Assembly (NCBI GenBank): GCA_964035575.1
Contig: OZ037841.1
Coordinates: 682,001 to 746,000 of the forward strand
Length of the DNA stretch: 64,000 nucleotides
Source of the DNA: Rhynchopus sp. YZ270_cl-10
Taxonomy: Eukaryota; Euglenozoa; Diplonemea; Diplonemida; Diplonemidae
Reading direction: 5' to 3'
A model generated the notes under the pieces. That model had not been told where the DNA came from and searched no databases. It saw only the letters and a list, made by a program, of their open reading frames with translations. The position numbers were made by a program, and so were the translations under genes. Shown one piece after another: positions 1-9,990 of the stretch; the first letter of the stretch is position 1, and each line of letters starts with the position of its first letter.

Positions 1-1101
1 TTTTTCTGTCCAGGTTGAGGGGGGGAGGGTGAGGTGCAGCTCTGGGCAACGGAGAGCGGGGCCTCCCCTCGCCCCTCAAAAAAAAGAGAGAAAAAAGCGA
101 AAGTTGAAGATGCAAACGCTTCTGCGGATGGATACCCGCAAAAAGAAAATGCACAAAAAAAAAAATTGTCGGATTATGCCAGGGTTCCTACGTGAGAGCG
201 AGAACATGAAATTCTGGATTTTGCTTTTTTTTTCTCCTTTTTCCTGAGGTGGTTTTTTTATGATTTCTAGTGGGTTTCACTGTAGGACACACCACCAGTG
301 TGGTGAAATGGCCGAAATATAACACGGTTGCCACGAGGAGTTCCATTTAGCATTGTGAGCAATTCACTAGTGTGACCAAAATTTGTATCAATCAAGAATT
401 TGTCTCTTTTCCCGAAAATGACCCCACTACAGTGACGGTAGAGCTCGGAAAACCCGAAAAAAGGCAAAAAAAAAAACCCCCACCAAAAAAAAAGGAAAAA
501 AAGGAGAACCTAAAATTTGTAAATCCAGAATTTTGCTGTTTTTTTTCCGAGAACAAGGGGCTACCCTGGGTTGTGGGGAAGACCAGCAAACCTTGTCACC
601 CTTTCTAAACACACCAAGATGTGGCTTGTCAGAGCAAAGGTGATTCAGGTTTTGCTTTTTTTTTTAAAGATGATGAAACACGGCAAAAAAAAAACGTAGT
701 GTAGCCAGGTTTCCCTGTAGGGGGTCATATGCGAACAACTGAACCTCACCCTCTCGTGCTGAGTCACCTTTGGAGAAAGAAGTTATGAGTTTATAAGATG
801 AAACCCAAGCTTCATTTTAGTCACCTTTGATCACGAGAAAAGTAGTTGAAACGTGCGAAAACGCATCTCAGTCGAGTTCATGACACGAGAAAATAACCGT
901 AACAAGCCATTTTTCTCATCGTCCCCCCTGACTCCCCTCTGTGGGTCGACCCTTTCGGGCCTTTGGGGATCCAAAGTGTTTCGCTGAAAGCTTGGGTAGT
1001 ATTGTAGCGCACATCCCATGAGAGGGGATGTGATTTTCGCTGCAGCCGTCTTTTCTTTTCGTTCCGAAGGATTTAAAGCTACAACTTTTTTTAAATATTA
1101 T
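1..1101. other. Gene-free A/T-rich stretch
   Basis: No convincing coding region is seen. The sequence is dominated by A and T runs of 7-11 bases with short G/C islands. It holds a SINE-like head near 101 and two weak members of the dispersed hairpin family (about 727-771 and 796-832, the latter with AAGATGA facing TCACCTT). The short open frames here are low-complexity Lys/Phe strings from homopolymers. Confidence 0.6.
101..139 (+). repeat. SINE-like head fragment
   Basis: It begins AAGTTGAAGATGCAAACGC and continues with a GCGGATG segment. It matches the head of the dispersed family seen in full at 3333-3426 and 27480-27575. Only the first ~40 bases are recognisable. Confidence 0.5.
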
Positions 1102-2097
1102 GGGTGGCACAACTTTTTTTTTTGTTTCCCGCTCGCTGACTCTGGGAAAAAAATGCGCGCGCGCGCAAAAAAAAAGTTTTTAAAAAAGTTTTGCCTGAAA
1201 AAAAGTTGTGGGAACAGGGTGATCCCGTGGGCTTTTTATATAAAATCGCCTCAGGGGCCCAAAAATGGGTGACCCAAAACACAGTTTTTTAGCATTTCCG
1301 GAATCCGTCCAGAAAGTGGTGGGGTCAATTTCGAAAATTGGACAATTTTTTGACCACTTAAATTTTTGAAAATGTGAGCCCGGTCACTACTACGTGGGTC
1401 CCAGTTTTGGCCAAAACATGCTGCTCAAAAAAGATCGGGTCTTTTGTTTGTGCGCTCAAAGCCGGGAAAACAAAAAGGTGAAAAAATGTGTTAAACTGAA
1501 GTACGGTTGTTGTGGTTAATTGAGTACTCAAAGAAAACAAACAAGCTTCTGTTTTTTTTCAATCCGTTTTGTTTGCCCTGCAGCGCTGCCTCCAATCTTT
1601 TTAGAATTGACAACAAGTTGTTTTATCAAAAAAATTTTCCCCTGAAAATTTTTCAGCCCCAAAACATGCCGCCATTGGCATTTCCGGAATCTGTCCGCAC
1701 TGTGGTGGGGTCAATTTGCCGAAATGGCCAAGTTCTCGGTTTTGGTCAAAAATGAGTGTGAGGTAAAGGGGCCAAGGTAAATCCCACAACTCAGATTTTC
1801 TCTCCCTGATGCTGAAACCATGAAAATGCGCGAAAGCACCGGCATTTGCATTTCCGGAATCCGCCCGTTGTGTGGTGGGGTCAATTTGCCGAAATGGAGG
1901 AGTTTTTATAAATTTTGGTCAAAATCGTGTACAACCCGGTGAAGAAAAAATATTTTCACTAAAAAAAAACCCCCAAATGTCCACCAGTACTCAGTACCCA
2001 GTACTGAAACTTTTTTTCCACCAAACTTTTTTTTTTTTGAATCTCGAAAAAAAAATGCGCGCGCGAGCGGGAAACAAAAAAAAAAGTTGTGCCACCC
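1102..2097. mobile_element. Non-autonomous element with perfect 35-bp TIRs
   Basis: The ends 1102-1136 and 2063-2097 are perfect inverted copies: GGGTGGCACAAC, ten T, then GTTTCCCGCTCGC. Just inside both ends lie purine runs and alternating CG dinucleotides. The 1-kb interior has no transposase frame and carries a three-fold internal repeat (1292-1897). I cannot fix a target-site duplication: the flanks are TTAT on the left and TAAT on the right. It is best read as a MITE-like derivative of a DNA transposon whose family I do not recognise. Confidence 0.7.
1292..1897 (+). repeat. Three copies of a ~50-bp unit
   Basis: Copies at 1292-1341, 1678-1727 and 1848-1897 all start GCATTTCCGGAAT and contain GTGGTGGGGTCAATTT. 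Spacing is 386 and 170 bases. Each has the palindromic core TTCCGGAA. Copies 2 and 3 agree better with each other than with copy 1. They could be internal transposase-binding sites or remains of a tandem array inside the 1102-2097 element. Confidence 0.75.
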
Positions 2098-3332
2098 TAA
2101 TGAGCCATTAGGTATTGAGTGTCCATTACCTATTCGCGCCCCCATCCTCGCTTCTGGCAGAGAGAGAAAAGAGCAAAAGAGAGATATCTCTGTAGATGCA
2201 CAGAAGTGTGTGGGGAGAGGGGGGCGCTCGTAGAGTAAAGACAAAGGGTCATAGACTTTCCAGCCACCTGGCGTGGCATTTTGCTTATAAGGAATGATCA
2301 CTATAAAAAGATAGTGGTAAGATGTGACTAGGCCAAGAGAGGCTTAGTACCAGACGCCTTTTTGAATGGATTAAAAATAAAAATGCATCAAAAGGCAGGG
2401 GAAAGGTGTATACAGTATTTGAGAGGGAACGTTCTCGTGCACATCAATCTTCATTTATTTTTTGCGGAAAATACAGGTGAAGGTTGATAAATAATAATAA
2501 CAATGTATGGTGTGATCACCAAACGGATTCTCCGTGGTTCCCCCGAAGGTGCTCCGCAAATCTTAATATAGCCCGAAACAGTTCTCCGTGGTTCGTGGTT
2601 TCTCCCGTGGGTTGTCCGTACCCCCTGAAATCACACCAATGCAGACGTCTCTAGGATGCATACGAGAAAAATAAAACATAGCGAGTTAGCTACCGATGCT
2701 TACTGCGTAGTCAGCGTCACGCCTACCTCGGTAGGTTACAGTGGGGGGGGAAAAAAGTAATATAGCGAGTCAAGGTAATACAGGCGTAGAAAAACCTTGT
2801 AAGGGCAGTAAAAAACGAAAAAAAAAACAAAAACGGGGCAGGTTCAAAAAGGCAAAAAAGTGGGTAAACAAGGGTGCCAAAAGGGGGGAACTTTAAAGAT
2901 GAACGTGCCTCCGCGCACGTATGCCCTAAAAAAAAGGGTGGGGTTTGGAGATTTGAATGTTGTCAATTGTTCAAGGTAGTGGAAGCAAAAAAAACAAAAC
3001 AAAAAAACAAAAACAAAAAAAAAAAATAGTTGAGTCGTAGACCCTGCCACTGCTTCTAATTTGAAAGAGAAGCAAGAAAAGTTGGTAAAGATGGACCTAA
3101 GCTTCTCTCTGTGCTTGGCTACCTGATCATCGTTATGAAATGCAAAACCCTCTCGTGACAGTGCCTTACACAATGCAGGTCGAGGCCAGCCCCAAAGGGT
3201 GGGTTAAGATGTAACAAACGAGTTGAGACACAATTGCGGTTTGACCACACAGCACCTCTTTGTTGATGATTTGCATCCGCCCCACAACGGAGACAAGCTT
3301 GAACATCCCAGAACCTCGCCACAGAGGGAGAG
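2098..3332. other. Gene-free stretch with MITE and hairpins
   Basis: No coding region is supported. It contains the MITE at 2509-2637, a hairpin at 2903-2920 (ACGTGC pairing with GCACGT inside an AAAGATGAA...CCTC context), and a weaker one near 3090-3120 with AAGC facing GCTT. The remainder is A-rich low complexity. Confidence 0.55.
2509..2637 (+). mobile_element. ~130-bp MITE, copy 1
   Basis: It starts GGTGTGATCACC and ends ATCACACC, giving 8-bp terminal inverted repeats. A second copy at 12592-12723 is nearly identical throughout, including TCTCCGTGGTT, GGTGCTCCGCAAATC and GTTGTCCGTACCCC. The interior repeats CTCCGTGGTT-like words. No coding capacity. No clear target duplication. Confidence 0.75.
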
Positions 3333-3426
3333 GAGTTGAAAGCGCAGAAACGCCACACCGGCGGACGCAGGGACACCGGTTCTGTTCTCCGCGGGGTTAT
3401 CGAACCCCAAAAGCACTTCATTGGTA
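3333..3426 (+). repeat. SINE-like unit with tRNA T-arm-like end
   Basis: The unit runs GAGTTGAAAGCGCAGAAACG, CGGCGGACGCAGGG, CTCCGCGGGGTTATCGAACC and CTTCATTGGTAG. GGGGTTATCGAACCCC can fold like a tRNA T-arm, and either strand approximates a pol III B box. Matching units lie at 27480-27575 and 43881-43960, with shorter ones elsewhere. The family is clear; its tRNA origin is inference. Confidence 0.65.
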
Positions 3427-3784
3427 GAGACATAGAAAGGGGGGGAAGGCTGGGTTTTAAAAGGACATTCTCTCCGACCTCTTACCCGCGAGGGGGTGCA
3501 GGTTTAGGTATTTTCTGGTGGTATTAAAAGGTTAGCCTTAGGGCCCGCATCTCCCTCTGTAATTTTAAACGGCGTGGAAAAGATAGTTGTAATTTTTTTT
3601 TTTTGAAAGAAAAGATGGACGCATCAGCAGAGAGGGGGGGGAAGATTTTTAGAAGCAAAAGAAATAAATTTCTCTTTTAAATTTTAGTTTAAACAACAGT
3701 GCACTCCGTATCCAAAACAGGGGGGGATGTCTGGGGGACAAAAAAACAGGGTTCTGTATTGAGAGAGAGGGGAGAAGAGAAGAA

Positions 3785-3850
3785 GTGTTGATAGTGCAAA
3801 ACGCCTCTGGGACGCAAGCACCTGACACTCCGTGGGGTTATCGGAACTGA
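3785..3850 (+). repeat. SINE-like unit, diverged
   Basis: Contains GTTGATAGTGCAAAACGCCTC, then GGGACGCAAGCACC and CTCCGTGGGGTTATCGGAAC, in the same order as the 3333-3426 unit but with a shortened middle. It lies directly left of the large palindrome. Confidence 0.6.
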
Positions 3851-3876
3851 AAAAAAAATCAGGGGGGGGGGGGGGG

Positions 3877-5068
3877 TTAGGGGATACGACTCCAGCCATT
3901 TTGGCTGGGACCAAACGCACGGAAAATTCATTTGGCATTATCTGGCCATCTCCAAGGCAACTGCGGGTGAAAAACACCCTCAGAGTGGGTCACAGGGGGC
4001 CTGTGGGTCGAAAAACGACCCAGAAGCCACCCCAGAATACAAAAAAATGGAAAAAAATAGTGAAAAACGGCTTTTTTCACGTTTTGGCCACTTTGGGCAA
4101 AATAGCGATTTTTCGAGAAAAAAATCAAAAACCGGGATATTTTTTGACATCACAAAGCCTCCTTTGGCACAAATATACCCCAAAAGTGGCCTGTGAGTCC
4201 ATTCCAACCTGTTTTGGACATATTTGACACTTTTGGAAGTGTTTTTTTGGTGTTTTTAGGTCAAAAAAATGCCCAAGACGTCCCCAAGACATCCCCAAGA
4301 CACTTTGCACACCCCCTGTTACGGTCATATTTTTTTCGTTTTTTTGCCTGAAACCCCCAAAATACCCCTCCCGGACCCCACATAGTCCCGAATATCCATC
4401 ACACACCCACTCAGAGTGAGTAGAAGCACCCCAAAAAAAATATTTTTTAAAGCCCTTCAACTTCAACATGGATGCTGCCGAAACTGAAGCACAATTTTAG
4501 GGCTTTAAAAAATATTTTTTTTGGGGTGCTTCTACTCACTCTGAGTGGGTGTGTGATGGATATTCGGGACTATGTGGGGTCCGGGAGGGGTATTTTGGGG
4601 GTTTCAGGCAAAAAAACGAAAAAAATATGACCGTAACAGGGGGTGTGCAAAGTGTCTTGGGGATGTCTTGGGGACGTCTTGGGCATTTTTTTGACCTAAA
4701 AACACCAAAAAAACACTTCCAAAAGTGTCAAATATGTCCAAAACAGGTTGGAATGGACTCACAGGCCACTTTTGGGGTATATTTGTGCCAAAGGAGGCTT
4801 TGTGATGTCAAAAAATATCCCGGTTTTTGATTTTTTTCTCGAAAAATCGCTATTTTGCCCAAAGTGGCCAAAACGTGAAAAAAGCCGTTTTTTCACTATT
4901 TTTTTCCATTTTTTTGTATTCTGGGGTGGCTTCTGGGTCGTTTTTCGACCCACAGGCCCCCTGTGACCCACTCTGAGGGTGTTTTTCACCCGCAGTTGCC
5001 TTGGAGATGACCAGATAATGCCAAATGAATTTTCCGTGCGCAAAAAATGGCTGGAGTCGTACCCCCTA
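3877..5068. repeat. Giant inverted repeat (foldback), ~575-bp arms, 42-nt loop
   Basis: The left arm (about 3877-4456) is the reverse complement of the right arm (about 4499-5068). The inner ~540 bp are almost identical; differences cluster at the outer ends near 3900-3917 and 5039-5050. The loop 4457-4498 is unique. Both outer ends abut long G runs (3862-3876 and 5069-5092). The open frames in the arms mirror each other because of the symmetry and are not evidence of a gene. It could be a foldback-type element, a recent inverted duplication, or an assembly fold-over. Confidence 0.85.
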
Positions 5069-5110
5069 GGGGGGGGGGGGGGGGGGGGGGGGGGTGTGTG
5101 AAAAGTTGGT

Positions 5111-5139
5111 AAGATGAACCTAAGTCTGGCTTAGTTACT
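5111..5139 (+). repeat. Dispersed hairpin family member
   Basis: CTAAG (5120-5124) pairs with CTTAG (5130-5134) around a five-base loop. AAGATGA upstream and TTACT downstream can extend the stem imperfectly. It follows the constant lead-in AGTTGGT. Confidence 0.55.
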
Positions 5140-6119
5140 GTGGAATGGGGTGGAAAAAGAGAAAATTTGAAAGGTGAATACACCTCGCTCGCACACAAAA
5201 TAAAAAAAGGGGGGAACAAATCGGGACAAGCAGCCCCGAGACATTCCTGGAGCAGGGGGAAAAACTTGACATATGAATGGAAACACCATCAGGGAAATAG
5301 CTTGGGTACTTTTACTGGTTTCAAAACCAGAACGAGCTGGTTTACTGGTTTGGGGAAAAAAAAAAAAAAAAAGTGGGATTCGGGATTCAGTTTTTCGCCT
5401 CCCCCGCACCACTTTCCCACTCACAGAAGAAAGCCTCACACGTAAGCGAACCCCTAAAAAGGGTTCATTGAGTGACTCTGTGGTGTAAAAAGCTGCATGT
5501 TTTGCACTATACCCAAATTTCTTTCGCCTGCGGCGCCACTTTATATTATTTTTTTGCTCCGCAAAAAAATAGAGTTTACAATGTCTTAGGGAACCCCCTT
5601 GCATTTTGCAGCCACAAATGCAACTTGACCAAAGCTGCAAAAAGTTGGTTGCAACAGCCCCTGCTTCTGGAAGACGTATTGACTTTGTACGGTTAGTGGA
5701 ACGTAAGGTGCAAGACCAAGCTCCGTTAACACAGGATTATATTCCATTTTCTTTGTTGTCTCGCAAAATTTACCCTTTGCCTCTCCACTCTGTGGTTGGC
5801 AGGGAGGCGCGGGCGAAGCGCGCGACGACCGCTTTCAACCGGGGAAATTTTTTTTCTAAACCAGCAAACCAGCAACATTCGAAAAGTGCACCTTTCAAGC
5901 TACTACCCTGAACACCATGCTTGGTCACACAAAAAAAAAAAAAGCACACCATCAAAATAACCACTTTGTAAGATGAATTCACCGCACCATCTTTTTCTAA
6001 TAAAGCAGTAAACATAAGAGGAGAGCCAATATTAATATTGAAACATTTTTTTTTGGGCTGTACTCCTCTCCTCCTTCGCAACACTTTTTTTGTTTCAAAA
6101 AGAAGAAAAAAAAATAGAA
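5140..6119. other. Gene-free stretch downstream of the first membrane-protein gene
   Basis: No coding region is supported. It contains A and T runs, a short inverted G/C cluster near 5803-5829 (GCGCGGGCGAAGCGCGCG), and AAGATG facing CATCTT around 5967-5994. It should include the 3' UTR and polyadenylation site of the minus-strand gene ending at 6120, but no signal could be assigned. Confidence 0.5.
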
Positions 6120-9100
6120 TCAAAACAGAACCCGCAAGCCGTTGGGAGAGGTTGGAACAATCCCTTTTGTTTTTGGTGTGGTTGACATCACATCTGCGGT
6201 TAGTGACGTGCTTGAACGACGCGGGGAGAGGTTCGTGGTGCCTGCACGCGAGCGTGCGGAGCGGCGCCTGTCACTTGCGCTTGGGCTGTACACATGACTG
6301 CCTAGGGAGTCCATAGAGCTGGCGACGCATGCCAACGAGAGAGGTGGGTTGTTTCCGAACGACAGCGACCTTACTCGACTACTGCGAGTCACCCAGGCAT
6401 TGCCGACGTTCTGGTCACGCCCCGATAGCGACGTCGACGACGACTTCGGTGTGAAGATCTCTGTCGACAGAGGCCTCTCTTTCGGCGTCTCTACCGGCGT
6501 CAGTGGCGTAAGGGAAGTGGCCATAGGCAGTGTGCTGTTGAACGCAGCACCCAGCTCCTCATCCGCTTCATAGTCGTAGAAGGAAGGAAGCTGGTTTATT
6601 TGGGACTGCCTTTTGTAGAAATCCTTCTGTGCTTGGTCACGTCGTCTTGTGATAAGGACGTATACTTCTGTTAAAAAGTCGAGCAACATTTTGATCAGCA
6701 GAATCGCGCCCGCAGCGACCAGCAAGGTGGTGCCAAAGGTGTAGTGCCAGCCGAGGGTGTTGTCTTCGTAGTGTGCCAGTGTGTGGAACGCCATGGCGGC
6801 GACCTGCATGGCGGTGCTGATGGAGAGCAGCACGGTGTCGCGCATTCTGGCGGAAGGACGAAGAAACATCTCAAGCAGCATCACAACAAGGATGACTGCC
6901 CCCTGTGCGCTCTTCATGTAGGCACACCCAAGCTGCGACTCAGGGCGCGTGGACTGGATCGCAGACAGCGCCAAAGAGGCGCACAGCTCGAGACACGAAA
7001 ACCACGCACACCCCTTCCTGTACGGCAGCAGCATGCAGATGTACCGCTGGCTCCACATGTACTTCCTCCCGGTGTTGACCCACTCCCCAGGCCCTAGGAC
7101 GAACTCTATTGGGTATGCACGCTTCTGCACCAGATGGTATGTTGCCCTCTTAGGGACGTTCCGGTGCATCAATTTGAACAGCATGTACGGCAACATTAAA
7201 CCCATGCAGGTCACAATGATGCCGACGAGGACGTGGACTGGTGATCTCGCGATGATGAGAATCCGCATTGCGCCGAGCGTGGTGCCTTGGTAGACAACGA
7301 AGAAGACGAAGATCGGTGCGGAGGGCACTCTGAGAAAGCCTTGCACGTCGAGGCCGTCAAAGAAGGTAGGGAAGATGCGAGGGCCCAGTATCTTCGCGAG
7401 CTGCATGGCGGCAAGGCAGATGAGGGTAGCGCCCAGGACAATCGCAAGGTTCCCCACAACAGCACCCATAGCCTCGCTGTCGTCAACAACAAGCCCTGTA
7501 GGGTTCATGATGCGCGACAGCCGGGTCGACTGCGTGCCCACCTCACACCGTGCGCTCATCAACCCAAGCCGCACCGCACCCGGTGCCCCAGCCCCAGCCA
7601 ACGCCCCCACACTCGCGACACCCGCCAGCACAACCCCACTCTCCGCAAGCTTCTCAGCCCCAGGGCTAATAGGCGACTGCGTCACCTCAAGGTCTGCACC
7701 AACAACACCCGGCTCCGGCTCCACCCAAGGCACAATCGTGGCGGGTGTCAAGGATTCAGGCAACGGTGCAGGGGTTGGTCCTGTTGTGGCACTAGGTAAG
7801 GCTGTCGGTGCTCCGGTGCCAACTGCCATACTCGGTGCTTCTGTGTCAGGAGGCGTCGGTGTGTTCGGTGCGGCGGTTGCGGCTGTGGTTGTGGGTTGTG
7901 TCTGCGGTGCGGCGGTCTGTGCAGCCGTCGGCAGTGGTGTAGCGAACCCTCCTGGTGCAGGTGTACCCGGCGGGGTGGGTGTGGCGAACCCTGCCGGTGT
8001 TGGCGAGGCAGGTGGCAGTGTCAGTGCAGGGGCTGCGGAAGGGGCTGTCGGGAGGGGTGTTGCTGGGAAGGGCGTCTCCGGTACTAGTGTTACCTGTGCC
8101 GGTGGTGCGGTCTGTGGTGGCTGTGTAGCTGTTGAGGCAGGCGGCAACGTAGCTGGCGTTGGTGTGCCTGGGGCAAGCGTTGTTGCAGGTGGCAGCGTCG
8201 CTGGCTGTGCTGTGAGCGGCAAGCCAGTAGCCGGCGCAGACGTCCATGGCGGAAACGTTTTCGGTGGTGAAGTGTCCGGCACAGCTGTCGGCAGCACTGG
8301 TGGGGTGAACGTGACTGGAGTCAACGTCGCTGGTGCTGGTGTCAATGGGCTCACTGTTGGTGGTGCGCTTGTTGGTGGTGCCGACGTTGGGGGCGCAGCA
8401 GTCAACGGAGCAGCCGTGAGCGGAGCAGATGTTAGGGGTGCTGGTGTTGGCGGGGACAGCGTCGGTGGTGCAATGGTAAGCGGTGGCGACGTTGGCGGGG
8501 CCACGGTTGGGGGCGCAACTGTTGGCGGTGCAACTGTCAGTGGCGCCGATGTCGGCGGGGACAGTGTCGGAGGCGCGTTGGTCAGCGGTGCGCTTGTTGG
8601 CGGTGCTGATGTTGGTGGTGCGCTTGTTGGTGGTGCAACTGTCGGTGGCGCCGATGTCGGCGGGGACAGTGTCGGAGGCGCGTTGGTCAGCGGTGCGCTT
8701 GTTGGCGGTGCTGATGTTGGTGGCGCTGCCGTTGGTGGTGCTGGTGTTGGCACAACCGTCGGCGGCGGCAGCGTCGCAGGTGCGGGGGTGGGTGGGGCTG
8801 GTGTGACGGCTGTGGCTGTCGGGTCGTCTACCTCCGCAACCAGCGTCGTTGTGCAGAGGTAGTCGTCCGCCCCACAGGCCATGTCGATCAGCCCTGGGCC
8901 CTCCTGGTACTCATAGCCTGCACAGAGCGCACCCTGCGGACGCACCCCTGCACTGTTGCCTGCTCCTGCATTTGTGTAGTACGACCCTCCAGACAGGTCG
9001 TGCGCAGCGTCGCCACACCACACCGTCGCCCCCGCAGGCAGCGCCACCCCACCAGCAGTCTCCCACTGCCCACCCACCTTCTTCAAATCGATCAGAAACT

Positions 9101-9902
9101 GCAGATCGATGTCCATTGTGCTGTAGAACACATCATCGGAACGCCCTGGGCGCAGCACCGCTGGGGTTGCACAGCTGGCCTTCAACTCCAAACACTTTCC
9201 GTTGTAAAACCCATCCACACACGGGTACGCGAGACCGGTGTAATACTTTACATCAAACATGCCTCCGGACAGCATCATATGGTTTGCTATGGCAGGGAAC
9301 CCTGCACACATGAACGAGAATGTGTCAGATGAGGACATCGACCCGGGAATTGAAAGCGAGGCTGTGAACCCTGCACTCTGAGCATGCAAGGTGCCCCCCT
9401 TCGCATACACGAGGCCACTGTTCCAGACCCCAAGGGTGTTGAAGGAGGACAGCTTCATGTCGACCTTGAACTCACTCCCAGTGTTTGTTTCGATACCAAG
9501 GCTTTGCGTCTCACTGTCAAGCATCTCGACGAACACCCTCAGGTACTTCGCACCGGTCCCCCAGGAAACAAGGGTTTGCCGTTTGCCATAGTCTTTCACC
9601 TCAATTCGGTAAAAGAAGGTGATAATGGGGTCATTGCTGAGGAGCATGCTCGGGTTGCTGAATGAAAGGCAGGAGGCGGAGCTGGGGGACGCTGCCTGTA
9701 TGTCGGTTCCCAGGTAGCTGTCGTATCCGGTGGTGAAGGTCCCGAGTGTCATATGGTTCCCTTTCCCAGAGAGGTCCTCGCCCACAGTGGACGAGGCTGC
9801 CCATCTCGCAGTCAGCTCCAGCTGCGCGTCACACCGTAACACTGCAACACACCAAATAGAGACCGAAAGCCACACATGAAAAATAGTCCCCTTACGTTTC
9901 AT
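6120..9902 (-). CDS. Multi-pass membrane protein with LamG-like ectodomain and Pro/Thr stalk
   Basis: A 1260-aa protein from the Met at 9902. The frame is open upstream to 10184, but this Met is followed by a good signal peptide (residues 1-26, ending RCDA). Residues ~27-350 are a secreted domain whose start resembles a laminin-G/concanavalin fold (LTARWAAS...LSGKGNHM). Residues ~357-727 are a stalk of five-residue repeats (APPTS, APLTN). A conserved module of 7-8 hydrophobic helices spans ~750-1090. The last ~170 residues are a Ser/Thr- and Arg-rich tail, presumably cytosolic. The membrane module is shared with the gene at 13773-17213 (MNPTGLVV, PSAPIF, YQGTTLGAMR, LGPGEWVNT, RPESQLGC, AHYEDNT). 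It is probably a plasma-membrane receptor or sensor. I do not recognise the family. No introns are needed. Confidence 0.88.
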   Translation of the reverse strand: MKRKGTIFHVWLSVSIWCVAVLRCDAQLELTARWAASSTVGEDLSGKGNHMTLGTFTTGYDSYLGTDIQAASPSSASCLSFSNPSMLLSNDPIITFFYRIEVKDYGKRQTLVSWGTGAKYLRVFVEMLDSETQSLGIETNTGSEFKVDMKLSSFNTLGVWNSGLVYAKGGTLHAQSAGFTASLSIPGSMSSSDTFSFMCAGFPAIANHMMLSGGMFDVKYYTGLAYPCVDGFYNGKCLELKASCATPAVLRPGRSDDVFYSTMDIDLQFLIDLKKVGGQWETAGGVALPAGATVWCGDAAHDLSGGSYYTNAGAGNSAGVRPQGALCAGYEYQEGPGLIDMACGADDYLCTTTLVAEVDDPTATAVTPAPPTPAPATLPPPTVVPTPAPPTAAPPTSAPPTSAPLTNAPPTLSPPTSAPPTVAPPTSAPPTSAPPTSAPLTNAPPTLSPPTSAPLTVAPPTVAPPTVAPPTSPPLTIAPPTLSPPTPAPLTSAPLTAAPLTAAPPTSAPPTSAPPTVSPLTPAPATLTPVTFTPPVLPTAVPDTSPPKTFPPWTSAPATGLPLTAQPATLPPATTLAPGTPTPATLPPASTATQPPQTAPPAQVTLVPETPFPATPLPTAPSAAPALTLPPASPTPAGFATPTPPGTPAPGGFATPLPTAAQTAAPQTQPTTTAATAAPNTPTPPDTEAPSMAVGTGAPTALPSATTGPTPAPLPESLTPATIVPWVEPEPGVVGADLEVTQSPISPGAEKLAESGVVLAGVASVGALAGAGAPGAVRLGLMSARCEVGTQSTRLSRIMNPTGLVVDDSEAMGAVVGNLAIVLGATLICLAAMQLAKILGPRIFPTFFDGLDVQGFLRVPSAPIFVFFVVYQGTTLGAMRILIIARSPVHVLVGIIVTCMGLMLPYMLFKLMHRNVPKRATYHLVQKRAYPIEFVLGPGEWVNTGRKYMWSQRYICMLLPYRKGCAWFSCLELCASLALSAIQSTRPESQLGCAYMKSAQGAVILVVMLLEMFLRPSARMRDTVLLSISTAMQVAAMAFHTLAHYEDNTLGWHYTFGTTLLVAAGAILLIKMLLDFLTEVYVLITRRRDQAQKDFYKRQSQINQLPSFYDYEADEELGAAFNSTLPMATSLTPLTPVETPKERPLSTEIFTPKSSSTSLSGRDQNVGNAWVTRSSRVRSLSFGNNPPLSLACVASSMDSLGSHVYSPSASDRRRSARSRAGTTNLSPRRSSTSLTADVMSTTPKTKGIVPTSPNGLRVLF
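7720..8830 (-). repeat. Coding minisatellite of the Pro/Thr stalk
   Basis: About 1.1 kb of 15-bp-periodic DNA encodes [AS]P[PL]T-x repeats. The stretch 8400-8750 has nearly identical 100-150-bp blocks (for example around 8560-8600 and 8660-8700), so it expands by duplication. The opposite strand is also open because of the base periodicity; that long plus-strand frame is a shadow. Stalk length is probably polymorphic. Confidence 0.8.
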
Positions 9903-9990
9903 TCCTTGGGTGTGTGTTGTGTGGTGTGGGGGTGAGTGAAGAAGGTGGAGAAGGTGGAGAAGGAAAGAAGGGGGAGGGAAATGCGTTTTT
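9903..9990 (-). promoter_or_regulatory. Candidate spliced-leader acceptor tract
   Basis: Read on the minus strand, ~80 bases of almost pure pyrimidine/CA sequence end in CCCAAG two bases before the Met at 9902. In euglenozoans a polypyrimidine tract plus AG directs trans-splicing. This placement supports the chosen start, but the role is inferred. Confidence 0.35.

Noticed and set aside
3395-3412. Functional tRNA gene at the T-arm-like hairpin
   Set aside because: No acceptor stem, D-arm or anticodon arm can be fitted around it; the unit is dispersed and diverged, so SINE-like is the better reading.
4125-4830. Identical ~93-aa sequence readable in both arms of the palindrome
   Set aside because: Mirror symmetry of the DNA forces the same frame on both strands, so repetition is not evidence of coding. 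No domain recognised.
7375-8862. 495-aa plus-strand frame rich in Val/Gly/Ala
   Set aside because: It is the complement of the Pro/Thr stalk and adjoining minus-strand coding region; the periodic DNA keeps the other strand open. No domain or plausible start context.
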